Shown here one piece after another: positions 1-8,408 of a stretch of 64,000 nt of DNA. This stretch comes from AC-32 sp963754265 (GTDB lineage: Bacteria > Actinomycetota > Thermoleophilia > Gaiellales > Gaiellaceae), in contig CAVWFB010000011.1 in NCBI GenBank assembly GCA_963754265.1, positions 1 through 64,000 on the forward strand, in the 5' to 3' direction. Position 1 is the stretch's first letter; each line of letters starts with the position of its first letter. The translations under genes and the position numbers were made by a program. Below the pieces are notes generated by a model that saw nothing but the letters and a program-made list of their open reading frames with translations, was not told where the DNA came from and did not search any database.

Positions 1-898
1 TCCGCGTGCCGGAGCCGCCGCTCAGCGCCTCGGCGAGCGCGGCAGGCGACGTGATCAAGGCCTCGTGTCCGGTCGCGCGGACGAAGTCCACGCTCGCCTC
101 GACCTTCGGGCGCATCGAGCCGGCGGCGAGCCCGGGGAGCAGGGCTTCTGCCTCGTCGGCGGACAGCTGGCGCAGCTCCTCCTGGCTCTCGGTGCCGAAC
201 CCGCGGTAGACCGCCGGCACCTCGGTGAGGATCACGAGCCGGTCGGCCCCGAGCTCACGCGCGAGCAGGGCCGATGCGCGGTCCTTGTCGATCACGGCGT
301 CCAACCCGGCGAGGTGGGCGCCGCGCCGCGCGGCCGGAATCCCGCCGCCGCCGCACGCCACGACGATCGAGCCCGAGCGGAGCAGCGCGCGAATCGCGTC
401 GAGCTCGACCACCTCGAACGGCATCGGCGAGGGAACGACCCGGCGCCACCCACGGCCTGCGTCGTGCACGACCTTCCAGCCGCGATCGTGCTCGAGCTCC
501 CGTGCGCGCTCCTCCCCGTAGAACGGCCCGACCGGCTTGGTCGGCTCCGCGAAGGCGGGATCGTCCTCGGCCACGAGCACGTGCGTGAGCAGGCACACCA
601 CCGGCCGTCCGGCGACGGGCTCCAGCTCGCTCTCGATCAGCGCGCCGATCTCGGCCTGGGTCTGAGCGACCGCGAGGTAGAGCGGCAGTGGCGGCGCCTC
701 GTCGGCGGCCCGCTCGTGGCGCAGCAGCTCGTTGCCGACCTGGGGGCCGTTTCCGTGCGTGATCACGAGCTTGCGCTCCTCCAGCAGTGGGCGGAGCGCG
801 GCGCACGCCTCGCGCAGGTTCGCCCGCTGCTCTGCGGCGGTGCCGCGCTCGCCGGGCCGCATGAGCGCGTTCCCGCCGAGGGCGACGACCGCGGTCAC
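1..898 (-). CDS. arcC: Carbamate kinase, 3' end cut by window edge
   Basis: Carbamate kinase interconverts ATP plus carbamate and ADP plus carbamoyl phosphate, usually making ATP from carbamoyl phosphate in the cytoplasm. The first residues read VTAVVALGGNALMRPG, the family's N-terminal phosphate loop. Later come THGNGPQVGN (about residue 45), ACGGGGIP and IDKDRASALLA, all typical of the amino-acid-kinase fold. 299 codons are visible and the reading ends in SGGSGTR, so only a few C-terminal residues should be missing. The GTG start overlaps the stop of the upstream gene in a GTGA arrangement, showing translational coupling with the P-loop gene that precedes it. Confidence 0.93.
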   Translation of the reverse strand, partial: MTAVVALGGNALMRPGERGTAAEQRANLREACAALRPLLEERKLVITHGNGPQVGNELLRHERAADEAPPLPLYLAVAQTQAEIGALIESELEPVAGRPVVCLLTHVLVAEDDPAFAEPTKPVGPFYGEERARELEHDRGWKVVHDAGRGWRRVVPSPMPFEVVELDAIRALLRSGSIVVACGGGGIPAARRGAHLAGLDAVIDKDRASALLARELGADRLVILTEVPAVYRGFGTESQEELRQLSADEAEALLPGLAAGSMRPKVEASVDFVRATGHEALITSPAALAEALSGGSGTR

Positions 899-2235
899 AC
901 GAGGGCTTTGTTGCCGATCAGCCCGTGTTCTGCCAGGACGTCCGCGAGCGTCGGCTCGCCCACCTCCTGGAGCCGGTACGTGACCCGCAGCGCGGGCACG
1001 TCGAAGTCGATCAGCTTGCGCAGGTCGATCGGCGTCCCGATGAGGACGAGGTCGGCGTCGGTGGCCTCGATGGTCGCCTTCAGGTCGTCCATCTGCTTGC
1101 GGCCGTAGCCCATCGCCGGGAGCAGCGCGCCGACGTTCGGGTAGTCCTCGAAGGTCTGCGCGATCGAGCCCACCGCCGAGTCGCGCGGATCGACGAGCTC
1201 GGCGGCGCCGTTCGCCTTGGCCGCGAGGACGGCCGCGCCGTAGGTCATCTCGCCGTGGGTCAGGGTCGGCCCGTCCTCGATCGCGAGCACGCGCTTGCCG
1301 GCGATCGCGCCCGCGTCGCCCTCGACGTGGTACGGCGAGGCCGCCAGCACGATCCGCGCGCCGGGGTTGTGCGTGCGGATCGAGTCGAGCACCGCGTCGA
1401 TCCCTTCCTGCGGAGCGCTGTCCACCTTGTTGACGACGCAGACGTCTGCCATGCGCAGGTTCGTCTCGCCCGGGTGGTAGCGCAGCTCGTGGCCGGGACG
1501 GTGAGGGTCGACGACGACCACGTGGACGTTCGGCCTCACGAACGGGGTGTCGTTGTTGCCTCCGTCCCAGAGGATGACGTCGGCCTCCTGCTCGGCCCGG
1601 TCGAGGATCGCGGCATAGTCGATGCCTGCGAAGACGAGGTTGCCCTCGGCGAGGTGAGGCTCGTACTCCTCGCGCTCCTCGATGGTCGCGTCGGCCGCGT
1701 CGAGGTCCTCGTAGCGCTCGAATCGTTGCACTGCCTGCTTCGTCAGGTCGCCGTAGGGCATCGGATGCCGCAGCACGGCCACCCGCTTGCCCGACTCGCG
1801 CAGCAGCGCCGCGATGTGGCGCGTCGTCTGGCTCTTGCCGGAGCCCGTTCGCACGGCACAGACGGCGACGGCCGGCTTGGTCGAGGTCAACATCGTGTCG
1901 GCCGGCGAGATCAGACGGTACGACGCGCCTGCCGCGAGCGCGCGCGAGCCGACGTGCATCACGTGCTCGTGCGTCACGTCGGAGTAGGCGAAGACGACCT
2001 CGTCGACCTCGTGCTTCCGGATCAGCTCCTCGAGCTCGCTCTCGGGGCAGATCGGGATCCCTTCGGGATAGAGCGAGCCGGCGAGCTCCGCCGGGTAGAC
2101 GCGCCCATCGATGTTCGGGATCTGCGTCGCCGTGAAGGCGACCACCTCGTACTCCTCGCGGCCTCGGTAGACGAGGTTGAAGTTGTGGAAGTCGCGGCCG
2201 GCCGCGCCCGCGATGAGCACCCGTGTCCTGGTCAT
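895..2235 (-). CDS. P-loop protein of the cyclic 2,3-diphosphoglycerate synthetase family
   Basis: A 446-residue cytoplasmic protein with an N-terminal Rossmann-like part (VLIAGAAGRDFHNFN) and a P-loop RTGSGKSQTT near residues 130-140. NKVD near residue 270 resembles a G4 nucleotide-specificity motif. This matches the COG2403 family, annotated either as predicted GTPase or as cyclic 2,3-diphosphoglycerate synthetase. The archaeal enzyme makes a thermoprotectant, but the bacterial members have no settled role. It is coupled by a 4-base overlap to carbamate kinase. That pairing argues for a carbamoyl-phosphate or purine-degradation connection rather than glycolysis; this is inference. The start is the ATG preceded by an A/T-rich stretch at 2236-2260. 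Confidence 0.75.
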   Translation of the reverse strand: MTRTRVLIAGAAGRDFHNFNLVYRGREEYEVVAFTATQIPNIDGRVYPAELAGSLYPEGIPICPESELEELIRKHEVDEVVFAYSDVTHEHVMHVGSRALAAGASYRLISPADTMLTSTKPAVAVCAVRTGSGKSQTTRHIAALLRESGKRVAVLRHPMPYGDLTKQAVQRFERYEDLDAADATIEEREEYEPHLAEGNLVFAGIDYAAILDRAEQEADVILWDGGNNDTPFVRPNVHVVVVDPHRPGHELRYHPGETNLRMADVCVVNKVDSAPQEGIDAVLDSIRTHNPGARIVLAASPYHVEGDAGAIAGKRVLAIEDGPTLTHGEMTYGAAVLAAKANGAAELVDPRDSAVGSIAQTFEDYPNVGALLPAMGYGRKQMDDLKATIEATDADLVLIGTPIDLRKLIDFDVPALRVTYRLQEVGEPTLADVLAEHGLIGNKALV

Positions 2236-2281
2236 GAATAAAGCTTATGCAGCTACACAGGACGGCGGGAGCCCGATCGCG

Positions 2282-3775
2282 CTAGCGGAGCGTCTCCCGG
2301 ATCCGATCGTCGACCGCGGCCAGCTCGAGCTGCGCCCCCGAGACCTCCTTGAGGAGCTCGTCCGCGGTCGGCTTCTGGCCCTCGGCCCACAGCTCGCGCA
2401 GGAGCGACCCGGCCTCGCGCGACGCGAACCACTCGGTGCCGAAGCGCTCGCGGAAGTTGTCGCGGAGCTGCGTCTCGAGCGCCCACGAGCGCAGGTACGA
2501 GTAGACGTAGAAGCCGGAGTCGATGTCGGCGAGGTAGTTCGCGGGGCTGGGGTCGATCTTCGTCGCGTTGCCGAGGAGCTCGACGTACCGCTTGGGCATG
2601 CCCGAGACGTCGCCGCCGCCGAAGAACTCCAGCTCGTAGAGGAGCTTGGCGCTGTAGCGGCGCACGAAGAAGAGCAGCCACATCATCCCCTCGGCCGCGT
2701 ACTCGTCCGGGCGCGGGAAGTCGAGCTTGCGCGAAAGCCATGCCGGCTCGTCGGTCAGGTACTGGAGCAGCATCGCCCAGCCCTCGGTGACGGCGACATC
2801 GCCCAGGCGCTTCTCCTCCATGGTCAGGCCCGGCGAGGTGTTGGCGTAGTGCTCGGTGTGCCCGGCCTCGTGGAAGAAGGCGCGCCAGTCGTCGGCTCCG
2901 CCGATCGGCTGGATCACGAGCATCACCTTGTCCGGGATCTCGATCGGCGCGCAGAAGGCCCGCGGCGACTTCTTCGGGCGCTGCTCGATGTCGAGGTGGA
3001 CGTTCGCCTGCCGGTCGAGGTCGATGCCCAGATCGGACAGCGTCGCCTTGAGCGCAGGCACCATCTTGTCGCCGGGGAAGCCCTCGTCCCACTGCGGTGA
3101 GCGGATCATGCGCTGGACGTCCCAGCGCTGCGCCTCGTCGAGCGAGAGGCCGAGCAGTTTCCGCGTCGCCCGGTCGAGCGTTTCCTCGTAGAGCTTCTCC
3201 GTCGAGTCGAGAAACGCCTCGCATTGCCTCGCGAGGGCTGGTAGCTCGAGGCCGAACCGCTCGTGGAGCTCCACGTAGTTCGAGGCGCCGAGATCCGGCA
3301 GCGCAGCACGCACCGTCTCGAAGCTCTCGAGGTGGATCGGGTTCAGGTGCTCCTCGGTTGCCTCCCACATCGCGCGGTCGAGCCGCTCGCGCCGCCCCCG
3401 GTCAGGCTCGTTCGCGATCGTCGGCCGGAGCATTCGGAACGCGAGGGTTTCGCCGTCGACGGTCACCTCGAGCTCCGCCTCGAGCGCGGCGAGCTTTTCT
3501 GCATCCTTGCGCGTCAGGTTGCCGATGTACCCCTCGCAACCGAAGTGCCAGAGCTCGCGAATGCGGCGGTCGCCGTTCACCGACGCGCCGAGCTCCTGGA
3601 CCCGTGCGAGCTCGGTCAGCATGGCGTGGCGCTCGTAGATCTCCTCGAGCTCGAGCCGATCCTTGAGCCCTGCGTAGTGGAGGTAGTACTCCTCGTCGAG
3701 CTCGGCGATGAAGCGGTCGGCGCCGGCTCGGTACGCGTCGAGCTCGACGGGCGATGTCGGCGTCTCGCTCGGCAC
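2282..3775 (-). CDS. M3-like zinc metallopeptidase
   Basis: A 497-residue protein with the gluzincin motif FFHEAGHTEHYA (HEAGH near residues 300-304) and a likely third zinc ligand in TEGW about 28 residues later. That is the spacing of oligopeptidase-type (M3/M32-like) enzymes. There is no signal peptide, so a cytoplasmic peptide-degrading role is likely; substrates are unknown. The open frame runs further upstream to 4051, but that part lies antisense to yjbQ. The GTG at 3775 is preferred because a TATCCT -10 box on this strand lies seven bases before it, as expected for a leaderless mRNA. Confidence 0.78.
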   Translation of the reverse strand: MPSETPTSPVELDAYRAGADRFIAELDEEYYLHYAGLKDRLELEEIYERHAMLTELARVQELGASVNGDRRIRELWHFGCEGYIGNLTRKDAEKLAALEAELEVTVDGETLAFRMLRPTIANEPDRGRRERLDRAMWEATEEHLNPIHLESFETVRAALPDLGASNYVELHERFGLELPALARQCEAFLDSTEKLYEETLDRATRKLLGLSLDEAQRWDVQRMIRSPQWDEGFPGDKMVPALKATLSDLGIDLDRQANVHLDIEQRPKKSPRAFCAPIEIPDKVMLVIQPIGGADDWRAFFHEAGHTEHYANTSPGLTMEEKRLGDVAVTEGWAMLLQYLTDEPAWLSRKLDFPRPDEYAAEGMMWLLFFVRRYSAKLLYELEFFGGGDVSGMPKRYVELLGNATKIDPSPANYLADIDSGFYVYSYLRSWALETQLRDNFRERFGTEWFASREAGSLLRELWAEGQKPTADELLKEVSGAQLELAAVDDRIRETLR

Positions 3776-3781
3776 AGCCCG

Positions 3782-3788
3782 TAGGATA
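3782..3788. promoter_or_regulatory. Shared divergent -10 box, TAGGATA
   Basis: The seven bases read as TAGGAT on the + strand (3782-3787), six bases before the yjbQ GTG, and as TATCCT on the - strand (3788-3783), seven bases before the peptidase GTG. The two genes are only 18 bp apart. One symmetric box therefore seems to serve both directions, with both messages leaderless. Confidence 0.6.
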
Positions 3789-3793
3789 CCCCG

Positions 3794-4192
3794 GTGCGAG
3801 AGATCAGCCTTCGGACTGAGCGGCGCACGCAGCTGCTCGACATCACGCCGCAGATTGAGGACGCGCTCAACGGGGTTGACGGGGCCGCCGCCGCGCTCGT
3901 CTACGTGCCTCACACCACGGCCGGCGTGACGATCAACGAGGACATCGACCCGGCTCTCGCCGACGACATCGAGGCCGCGATGGAGAAGATCGTCGAGGAC
4001 GGCTGGGGCTGGAAGCACGACGACGACGACGGGCCGAACGCGCCCTCGCACATGCGTGCATCGCTAATGAGCCCCGAGGTGCTGGTACCGCTCCAAAAGG
4101 GGAAGCTTGCACTCGGGCGCTACCAGGGGATCTTCTTCTGCGAGTTCGACGGGCCGCGCGAGCGCAAGGTCTACGTGACCACGTTGCGCTGA
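3794..4192 (+). CDS. yjbQ: YjbQ / UPF0047 family protein
   Basis: A 132-residue single-domain protein of the YjbQ/UPF0047 family. Members have weak thiamin-phosphate synthase activity in vitro, but the physiological role is unsettled. Diagnostic motifs are YVPHTTAGVTINE (about residues 42-55) and NAPSHMRASL (about residues 90-100), holding the conserved histidines and the NE pair of the metal or active site. The length is that of the family. GTG is chosen as start because TAGGAT sits six bases upstream. The gene is divergent from the peptidase. Confidence 0.88.
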   Translation: MREISLRTERRTQLLDITPQIEDALNGVDGAAAALVYVPHTTAGVTINEDIDPALADDIEAAMEKIVEDGWGWKHDDDDGPNAPSHMRASLMSPEVLVPLQKGKLALGRYQGIFFCEFDGPRERKVYVTTLR

Positions 4193-4237
4193 ACCGAAGA
4201 GCAACCTCAGCTTCATCTGAACTCAACGATCGCGGCA

Positions 4238-4243
4238 TAGCCT
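4238..4243 (+). promoter_or_regulatory. -10 box TAGCCT of a leaderless promoter
   Basis: TAGCCT is followed by six bases and then the GTG of the phosphoesterase gene at 4250. The same geometry recurs before many genes in this window. Confidence 0.5.
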
Positions 4244-4249
4244 CAGCGC

Positions 4250-5659
4250 GTGCGAAGGCGGCTACTGCTGATGGGGCTCACGGTGGCCGCCGCCGCCCTC
4301 GGTGGCTGGCTGCCGTTCCGCGAAGGCCACCCGCACGCGCACGCCGCCTCCCTGGTAGGCATCCACAAGATCCGCCACATCGTCGTCGTGATGCAGGAGA
4401 ACCGGTCGTTCGACTCCTACTTCGGCACGTATCCGGGCGCGGACGGGCTACCGCGGCAGAACGGCAGGTTCACCGTCTGCGTCCCAGACCCGAAGTCAGG
4501 GGTCTGCCAGCGCCCGTATCACGATCGCCTGAACCGGAACACCGGCGGCCCGCACGAACATTTCGATGCGATCCGCGACATCGACGGCGGCAAGATGGAC
4601 GGCTTCCTGCGCCAGGCGCGGCGCGGGCTGGCACCGGCCTGCTTGGCCAGCTCGGACGCTCCGATCTGCTCGTTCGGAGCGCTGCACCCCGACGTGATGG
4701 GCTATCACGACGCGCACGAGATCCCGAACTACTGGACGTACGCGCGCCGGTTCGTGCTCCAGGACCACATGTTCCAGCCGGACACGTCCTGGAGCCTGCC
4801 CGCCCACCTGTTCATGGTCTCGGAATGGTCGGCGCGCTGCCGGCGGAAGGGCGACCCGATGAGCTGCGTGAACGCGATCGAGAACCCGCTCGCACCCCCG
4901 CACGAGCCCCAGAACCCAACCGGCCGCAAGCCCGACTACGCGTGGACCGACCTGACCTACCTCCTGCATCGGAAGCGCGTGCCGTGGGCCTACTACGTCT
5001 TCGCGGGTGCACAGCCCGACTGCGACGACGATGCTGCTGCGTGCCGGCCGGTGCACCAGAGCGCGAAGACCCCCGGTATCTGGAACCCGCTGCCCTGGTT
5101 CACCACCGTGCGCCGTGACCATCAGCTGCGGAACATCAAGCCGATACGCAGCTTTTACGTTGCCGCCAAGCGCGGGGCGCTGCCGGCGGTCTCGTGGATC
5201 ACCCCCAACAACCACTACAGCGAGCATCCGCCGAACCTCGTCACGAACGGCCAGGCCTTCGTCACAGGCGTGATCAACGCCGTCATGCGGAGCCGCGACT
5301 GGAGCTCGACCGCGATCTTCCTCGCCTGGGACGACTGGGGCGGCTTCTACGACCACGTGGCGCCGCCGCAGGTCGACGTGAACGGCTACGGGCTCCGGGT
5401 TCCGGGCCTGGTGATCTCGCCCTACGCCAAGCCGGGCTACATCGACCACCAGGTGCTGAGCTTCGACGCCTACGCGAAGTTCATCGAGGACGACTTCCTC
5501 AGGTCCGCGCGCCTCGATCCGAAGACCGACGGCCGGCCCGACCCGAGGCCCACCGTGCGCGAGAACGTCCCGCTGCTCGGGAACCTCGTGTCCGACTTCA
5601 ACTTCAATCAGAAGCCGAGGCGGCCTCTCCTCCTGCCGCGGCACCCGCGCTTCTCCTAA
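4250..5659 (+). CDS. Secreted phosphoesterase, phospholipase C/acid phosphatase family
   Basis: A 469-residue exported hydrolase of the bacterial phospholipase C/AcpA-type phosphoesterase family (PF04185). It starts with MRRRLLLMGL and a hydrophobic stretch to about residue 35, a signal peptide. The family's N-terminal motif IVVVMQENRSFDSYFGTYPG follows (about residues 45-64). The second metal-site motif WDDWGGFYDHVAPP lies near residue 363. Likely substrates are phospholipids or phosphomonoesters outside the cell; the exact specificity cannot be read. The GTG start fits the -10 box at 4238. The gene stands alone, with rlmD following closely under its own -10 box. Confidence 0.88.
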   Translation: MRRRLLLMGLTVAAAALGGWLPFREGHPHAHAASLVGIHKIRHIVVVMQENRSFDSYFGTYPGADGLPRQNGRFTVCVPDPKSGVCQRPYHDRLNRNTGGPHEHFDAIRDIDGGKMDGFLRQARRGLAPACLASSDAPICSFGALHPDVMGYHDAHEIPNYWTYARRFVLQDHMFQPDTSWSLPAHLFMVSEWSARCRRKGDPMSCVNAIENPLAPPHEPQNPTGRKPDYAWTDLTYLLHRKRVPWAYYVFAGAQPDCDDDAAACRPVHQSAKTPGIWNPLPWFTTVRRDHQLRNIKPIRSFYVAAKRGALPAVSWITPNNHYSEHPPNLVTNGQAFVTGVINAVMRSRDWSSTAIFLAWDDWGGFYDHVAPPQVDVNGYGLRVPGLVISPYAKPGYIDHQVLSFDAYAKFIEDDFLRSARLDPKTDGRPDPRPTVRENVPLLGNLVSDFNFNQKPRRPLLLPRHPRFS

Positions 5660-5662
5660 CCT
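5657..5662 (+). promoter_or_regulatory. -10 box TAACCT of a leaderless promoter
   Basis: TAACCT overlaps the end of the phosphoesterase gene and lies exactly six bases before the GTG of rlmD at 5669. Confidence 0.5.
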
Positions 5663-5668
5663 GGGCGG

Positions 5669-7033
5669 GTGGCTGCGCCCGTCTCGAAGGACCAGGAGCT
5701 CGAGCTCGCGATCGACTCGCTCGCCTACGGCGGCAACGGCGTTGCCCGGCTGAACGGATTCGTCGTCTTCGTCCGGCGTGGGCTACCCGGCGATGTCGTT
5801 CGCGCGCGCGTGACGAAGGTGAAGCGCAACCATGCGGAGGCGCTCGCGATCGACGTGGTCGACCCGAGCCCGCTGCGCGTCGACGCGCCTTGCGCGCACT
5901 ACCCGGCCTGCGGCGGCTGCCGGTTTCAGGATCTCGCCTACGAGGCGCAGGTCGCCGCCAAGGAGGAGCAGGTCGCCGATGCGCTCCGGCGGATCGGCGG
6001 GATCGCGGAGCCCCCGCTCGAGCCGATAGTCCCGGCGGTCGAGGTGTTCAACTACCGGAACAAGCTGGAGTACTCGTTCACTGCCACGCCGGCGGGGCCC
6101 GCGCTCGGGTTCCACAGGGCGGGGCGCTGGGACGAGGTGCTGGAGATCGAGCGCTGCTGGCTCACCACCGACCTCGGGAACGCGATCCGCAACGCCGTGC
6201 GCGACTGGGCGCGCGCCGAAGGCCTCGACGCCTACGATCAGGCGGAGCACACCGGCTACCTGCGGCACCTCGTCCTGCGCGAGGGCCGCAACACGGGGCA
6301 GATGCTCGTGCAGCTGGTCACGGCGGAGGGGGAACGCTTCGACCGGGACGAGCTCGTCGAGGTGCTCCGCCGCTTTCCGGAGGTGCGGTCGATCCACTGG
6401 TCGGTGAACGAGACGCCCGCCGAGGTGACGAACCTGCCGACGACGCTGCTGTGGGGCGACGAGGCGATCGAGGAAGAGCTCTGCGGGCTGCGCTTCCGGG
6501 TGCGTCCGAACGCGTTCCTCCAGACGAACACGGCGATGGCCGAGCGGCTCTACGGGCTCGCGGGCGAGTACGCGGCGCTGACCGGCGACGAGACCGTCTA
6601 CGACCTCTACTGCGGGATCGGGACGATCGGCCTGACGCTGGCCTCGAAGGCGCTGACGGTCTGGGGAGTCGAGGTCTCGGAGGAGTCGGTCGCCTGCGCG
6701 CTCGAGAACGCCGACCTGAACGGGATCTCGAACGCGGCCTTCTTCGCCGGCGAAGTCGGAGCCTCGCTCGAGGAGCTGCGCGACCGGGCCGGGGCGCCCG
6801 ACGTCGCCGTGGTCGATCCTCCGCGGGCAGGGCTGTCGAACAAGGCGCTGCGCCGGCTCGGGCGGCTCGAGGCATCGCGAATCGTCTACGTCTCGTGCAA
6901 CCCCACGACGCTGGCCGGCAACGTCAAGGAGCTCGCGAAGGAGTGGGGCTACACGCTCGAGCGGGCACGGCCCGTCGACATGTTCCCGCACACGCCGCAC
7001 GTCGAGGCCGTCGCGCTCCTCACTCGGGGCTGA
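5669..7033 (+). CDS. rlmD: 23S rRNA uracil-C5 methyltransferase, RlmD/RumA type
   Basis: A 454-residue SAM-dependent RNA methyltransferase of the RumA/TrmA group. An N-terminal TRAM domain (about residues 5-65) is followed by a 4Fe-4S cysteine cluster (CAHYPACGGC, near residue 75). The methyltransferase domain carries YDLYCGIGTIGLTLA (SAM site), VVDPPRAGL and the catalytic-cysteine motif VSCNPTTLAGN. The Fe-S cluster and TRAM domain favour RlmD/RlmCD over TrmA; the exact uridine is not resolvable. It ends 14 bp inside the convergent MarR gene. Confidence 0.9.
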   Translation: MAAPVSKDQELELAIDSLAYGGNGVARLNGFVVFVRRGLPGDVVRARVTKVKRNHAEALAIDVVDPSPLRVDAPCAHYPACGGCRFQDLAYEAQVAAKEEQVADALRRIGGIAEPPLEPIVPAVEVFNYRNKLEYSFTATPAGPALGFHRAGRWDEVLEIERCWLTTDLGNAIRNAVRDWARAEGLDAYDQAEHTGYLRHLVLREGRNTGQMLVQLVTAEGERFDRDELVEVLRRFPEVRSIHWSVNETPAEVTNLPTTLLWGDEAIEEELCGLRFRVRPNAFLQTNTAMAERLYGLAGEYAALTGDETVYDLYCGIGTIGLTLASKALTVWGVEVSEESVACALENADLNGISNAAFFAGEVGASLEELRDRAGAPDVAVVDPPRAGLSNKALRRLGRLEASRIVYVSCNPTTLAGNVKELAKEWGYTLERARPVDMFPHTPHVEAVALLTRG

Positions 7034-7463
7034 CCTCCTGCTCCATCGCCTCGCGCAGCTCGCCGAGGCCGTCCCGCAGCTGGCCGATCCGCTTGCCTCC
7101 GAGTCGCGCCTCGACCGCCTCGGCGTAAGCGCGGAAGCGGGGCCGAGCCTGGCCGAGGAGCCGTTGCCCCTCGTCGGTGAGGCGCACCAGGTACGACCTG
7201 CGGTCGTCGGGGTTCGGGATTCGCTCGGCGTGCCCGCGCGCCTCGAGCCGCCCGACCCGGAAGAGCACCGTCGAGAGCGGCATCTCCACTCGCGCCGCGA
7301 AGGCCGTCGGCGTCCACGGGCCCTCGGCCCCGATCATCACGTACATCGGGTAGTCCTCCGGAGGGAGCTCGAGCCCCTCCAACGCGGCGACGATCAGCTT
7401 CTCGCGCACCTGATTCGTCCGGAAGAGGTCGAGCAGGATCGTGTCGGGACCGGTCGCGGGCAT
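7020..7463 (-). CDS. MarR-family transcriptional regulator
   Basis: A winged-helix regulator of about 147 residues. The helix-turn-helix region (WTPTAFAARVEMPLSTVLFRV) is followed by the typical wing NPDDRRSYLVRLTDEG. The ATG at 7463 is chosen; a GTG at 7490 in the same frame would place the start inside the palindromic operator. It is divergent from a secreted beta-propeller gene across a perfect inverted repeat (7469-7497). Autorepression and control of the neighbour are the simplest inference. The ligand is unknown. Confidence 0.88.
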   Translation of the reverse strand: MPATGPDTILLDLFRTNQVREKLIVAALEGLELPPEDYPMYVMIGAEGPWTPTAFAARVEMPLSTVLFRVGRLEARGHAERIPNPDDRRSYLVRLTDEGQRLLGQARPRFRAYAEAVEARLGGKRIGQLRDGLGELREAMEQEVSPE

Positions 7464-7468
7464 TAGCG

Positions 7469-7497
7469 CAACCTTGTGGTAATGTGGCACAAGGTTG
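7469..7497. promoter_or_regulatory. Palindromic MarR operator over divergent starts
   Basis: CAACCTTGTG (7469-7478) and CACAAGGTTG (7488-7497) form a perfect inverted repeat with a 9-bp spacer. It sits between the marR-type gene and the beta-propeller gene. A + strand -10 candidate TAATGT lies inside it (7480-7485), so a bound dimer should block transcription both ways. Confidence 0.75.
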
Positions 7498-8408
7498 TGG
7501 TAAGTCTACTCTCCCGACCCCTCGCCGTCGCCGCGGTCATCGTCGCGGTCGCGTGCGGCAGCGCCTCCGGCGCGGACGCGCCGCTCAAGCTGCACATCGG
7601 CGTGCACGCGTCGTTCGTCTTGTCCGGCGGCGGGTCGGTGTGGGCGACGGACCCGGTGCTGAATCGCGTCGTCCGCGTCGACCCGGCCGCGAACCGCATC
7701 AGGGCGAAGCTGGGCGTGCCCGGCTACCCGTTCGGGCTCGCGTTCGGCTCCGGGAGCCTCTGGGTCGGAAGCCGCTACGGCGACCAGGTGACCCGGTTCA
7801 ACGCCCGGACGAACAAGCGGCAGGCACGGATCCGTGTCGGGAGCGCCCCCTACGCGCTCGCCTACGGTGCCGGCGCCGTCTGGGTCACGAACGAGAGCTC
7901 TGGGACCATCAGCAGGATCGGCCTGAAGCGGAACAAGGTCGTCAAGACGATCCGCGTCGGCGGCCGGCCGAACGGGATCGCCGTCGCCTTCGGCTCGGTC
8001 TGGGTCGCCGACTACGGCCGCGGGCGCCTGCTCCGCGTGAATCCCGCACGAAACACGATCTCGGGCAGGATCGACATCCCGAAGGCCGACTGGATCACGC
8101 GCTCGGGCGGCTCGCTCTGGGTCTCGAGCGAGACCGGCAAGGTCTATCGCGTCGACCCGGCGACCCTCGCCGTGACGGCGATCGTGACTGTGGGCGCGAA
8201 CCCGCTCGCGAGCGCCGCGATCGGCGGCGAGCTCTGGGTTCCGAACATCGACGCGGGCACGGTCTCCGTCCTCGACACGGCAGCAAACTCGGTGACGCGG
8301 ACGATCGAGGTCGGCAAGAGCCCGATCGCCGTCGCCTCCGCGGCCGGCGCAGCCTGGGTCTCCTCCGAGGAGGACGGCGACCTCTGGCGGCTCAGCGCGA
8401 GCGGCTGA
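7497..8408 (+). CDS. Secreted YncE/Vgb-like beta-propeller protein
   Basis: About 303 residues. A hydrophobic N-terminus (LAVAAVIVAVACGSASGAD) acts as an export signal; the cysteine in VAVACGS could make it a lipoprotein. The rest is a series of about seven blades with recurring SVWATDPVLNRVVRVDP-like units such as VWVADYGRGRLLRVNP and LWVPNIDAGTVSVLD. These are the YVTN/NHL-type repeats of YncE or virginiamycin-B-lyase-like proteins. Starts at 7476 (GTG), 7482 (ATG) and 7497 (GTG) share the frame. 7497 is preferred because the TAATGT box would put the transcript start near 7492. Likely controlled by the divergent MarR protein. Function unknown. Confidence 0.75.
   Translation: MVSLLSRPLAVAAVIVAVACGSASGADAPLKLHIGVHASFVLSGGGSVWATDPVLNRVVRVDPAANRIRAKLGVPGYPFGLAFGSGSLWVGSRYGDQVTRFNARTNKRQARIRVGSAPYALAYGAGAVWVTNESSGTISRIGLKRNKVVKTIRVGGRPNGIAVAFGSVWVADYGRGRLLRVNPARNTISGRIDIPKADWITRSGGSLWVSSETGKVYRVDPATLAVTAIVTVGANPLASAAIGGELWVPNIDAGTVSVLDTAANSVTRTIEVGKSPIAVASAAGAAWVSSEEDGDLWRLSASG

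Noticed and set aside
925..2241. A 438-codon + strand frame opposite the P-loop gene
   Set aside because: The - strand frame has a clear P-loop and family match; the + strand translation has none.
3776..4051. N-terminal extension of the M3-like peptidase
   Set aside because: It runs antisense through most of yjbQ and past a good -10 box and GTG; the added residues look like reverse-frame coding.
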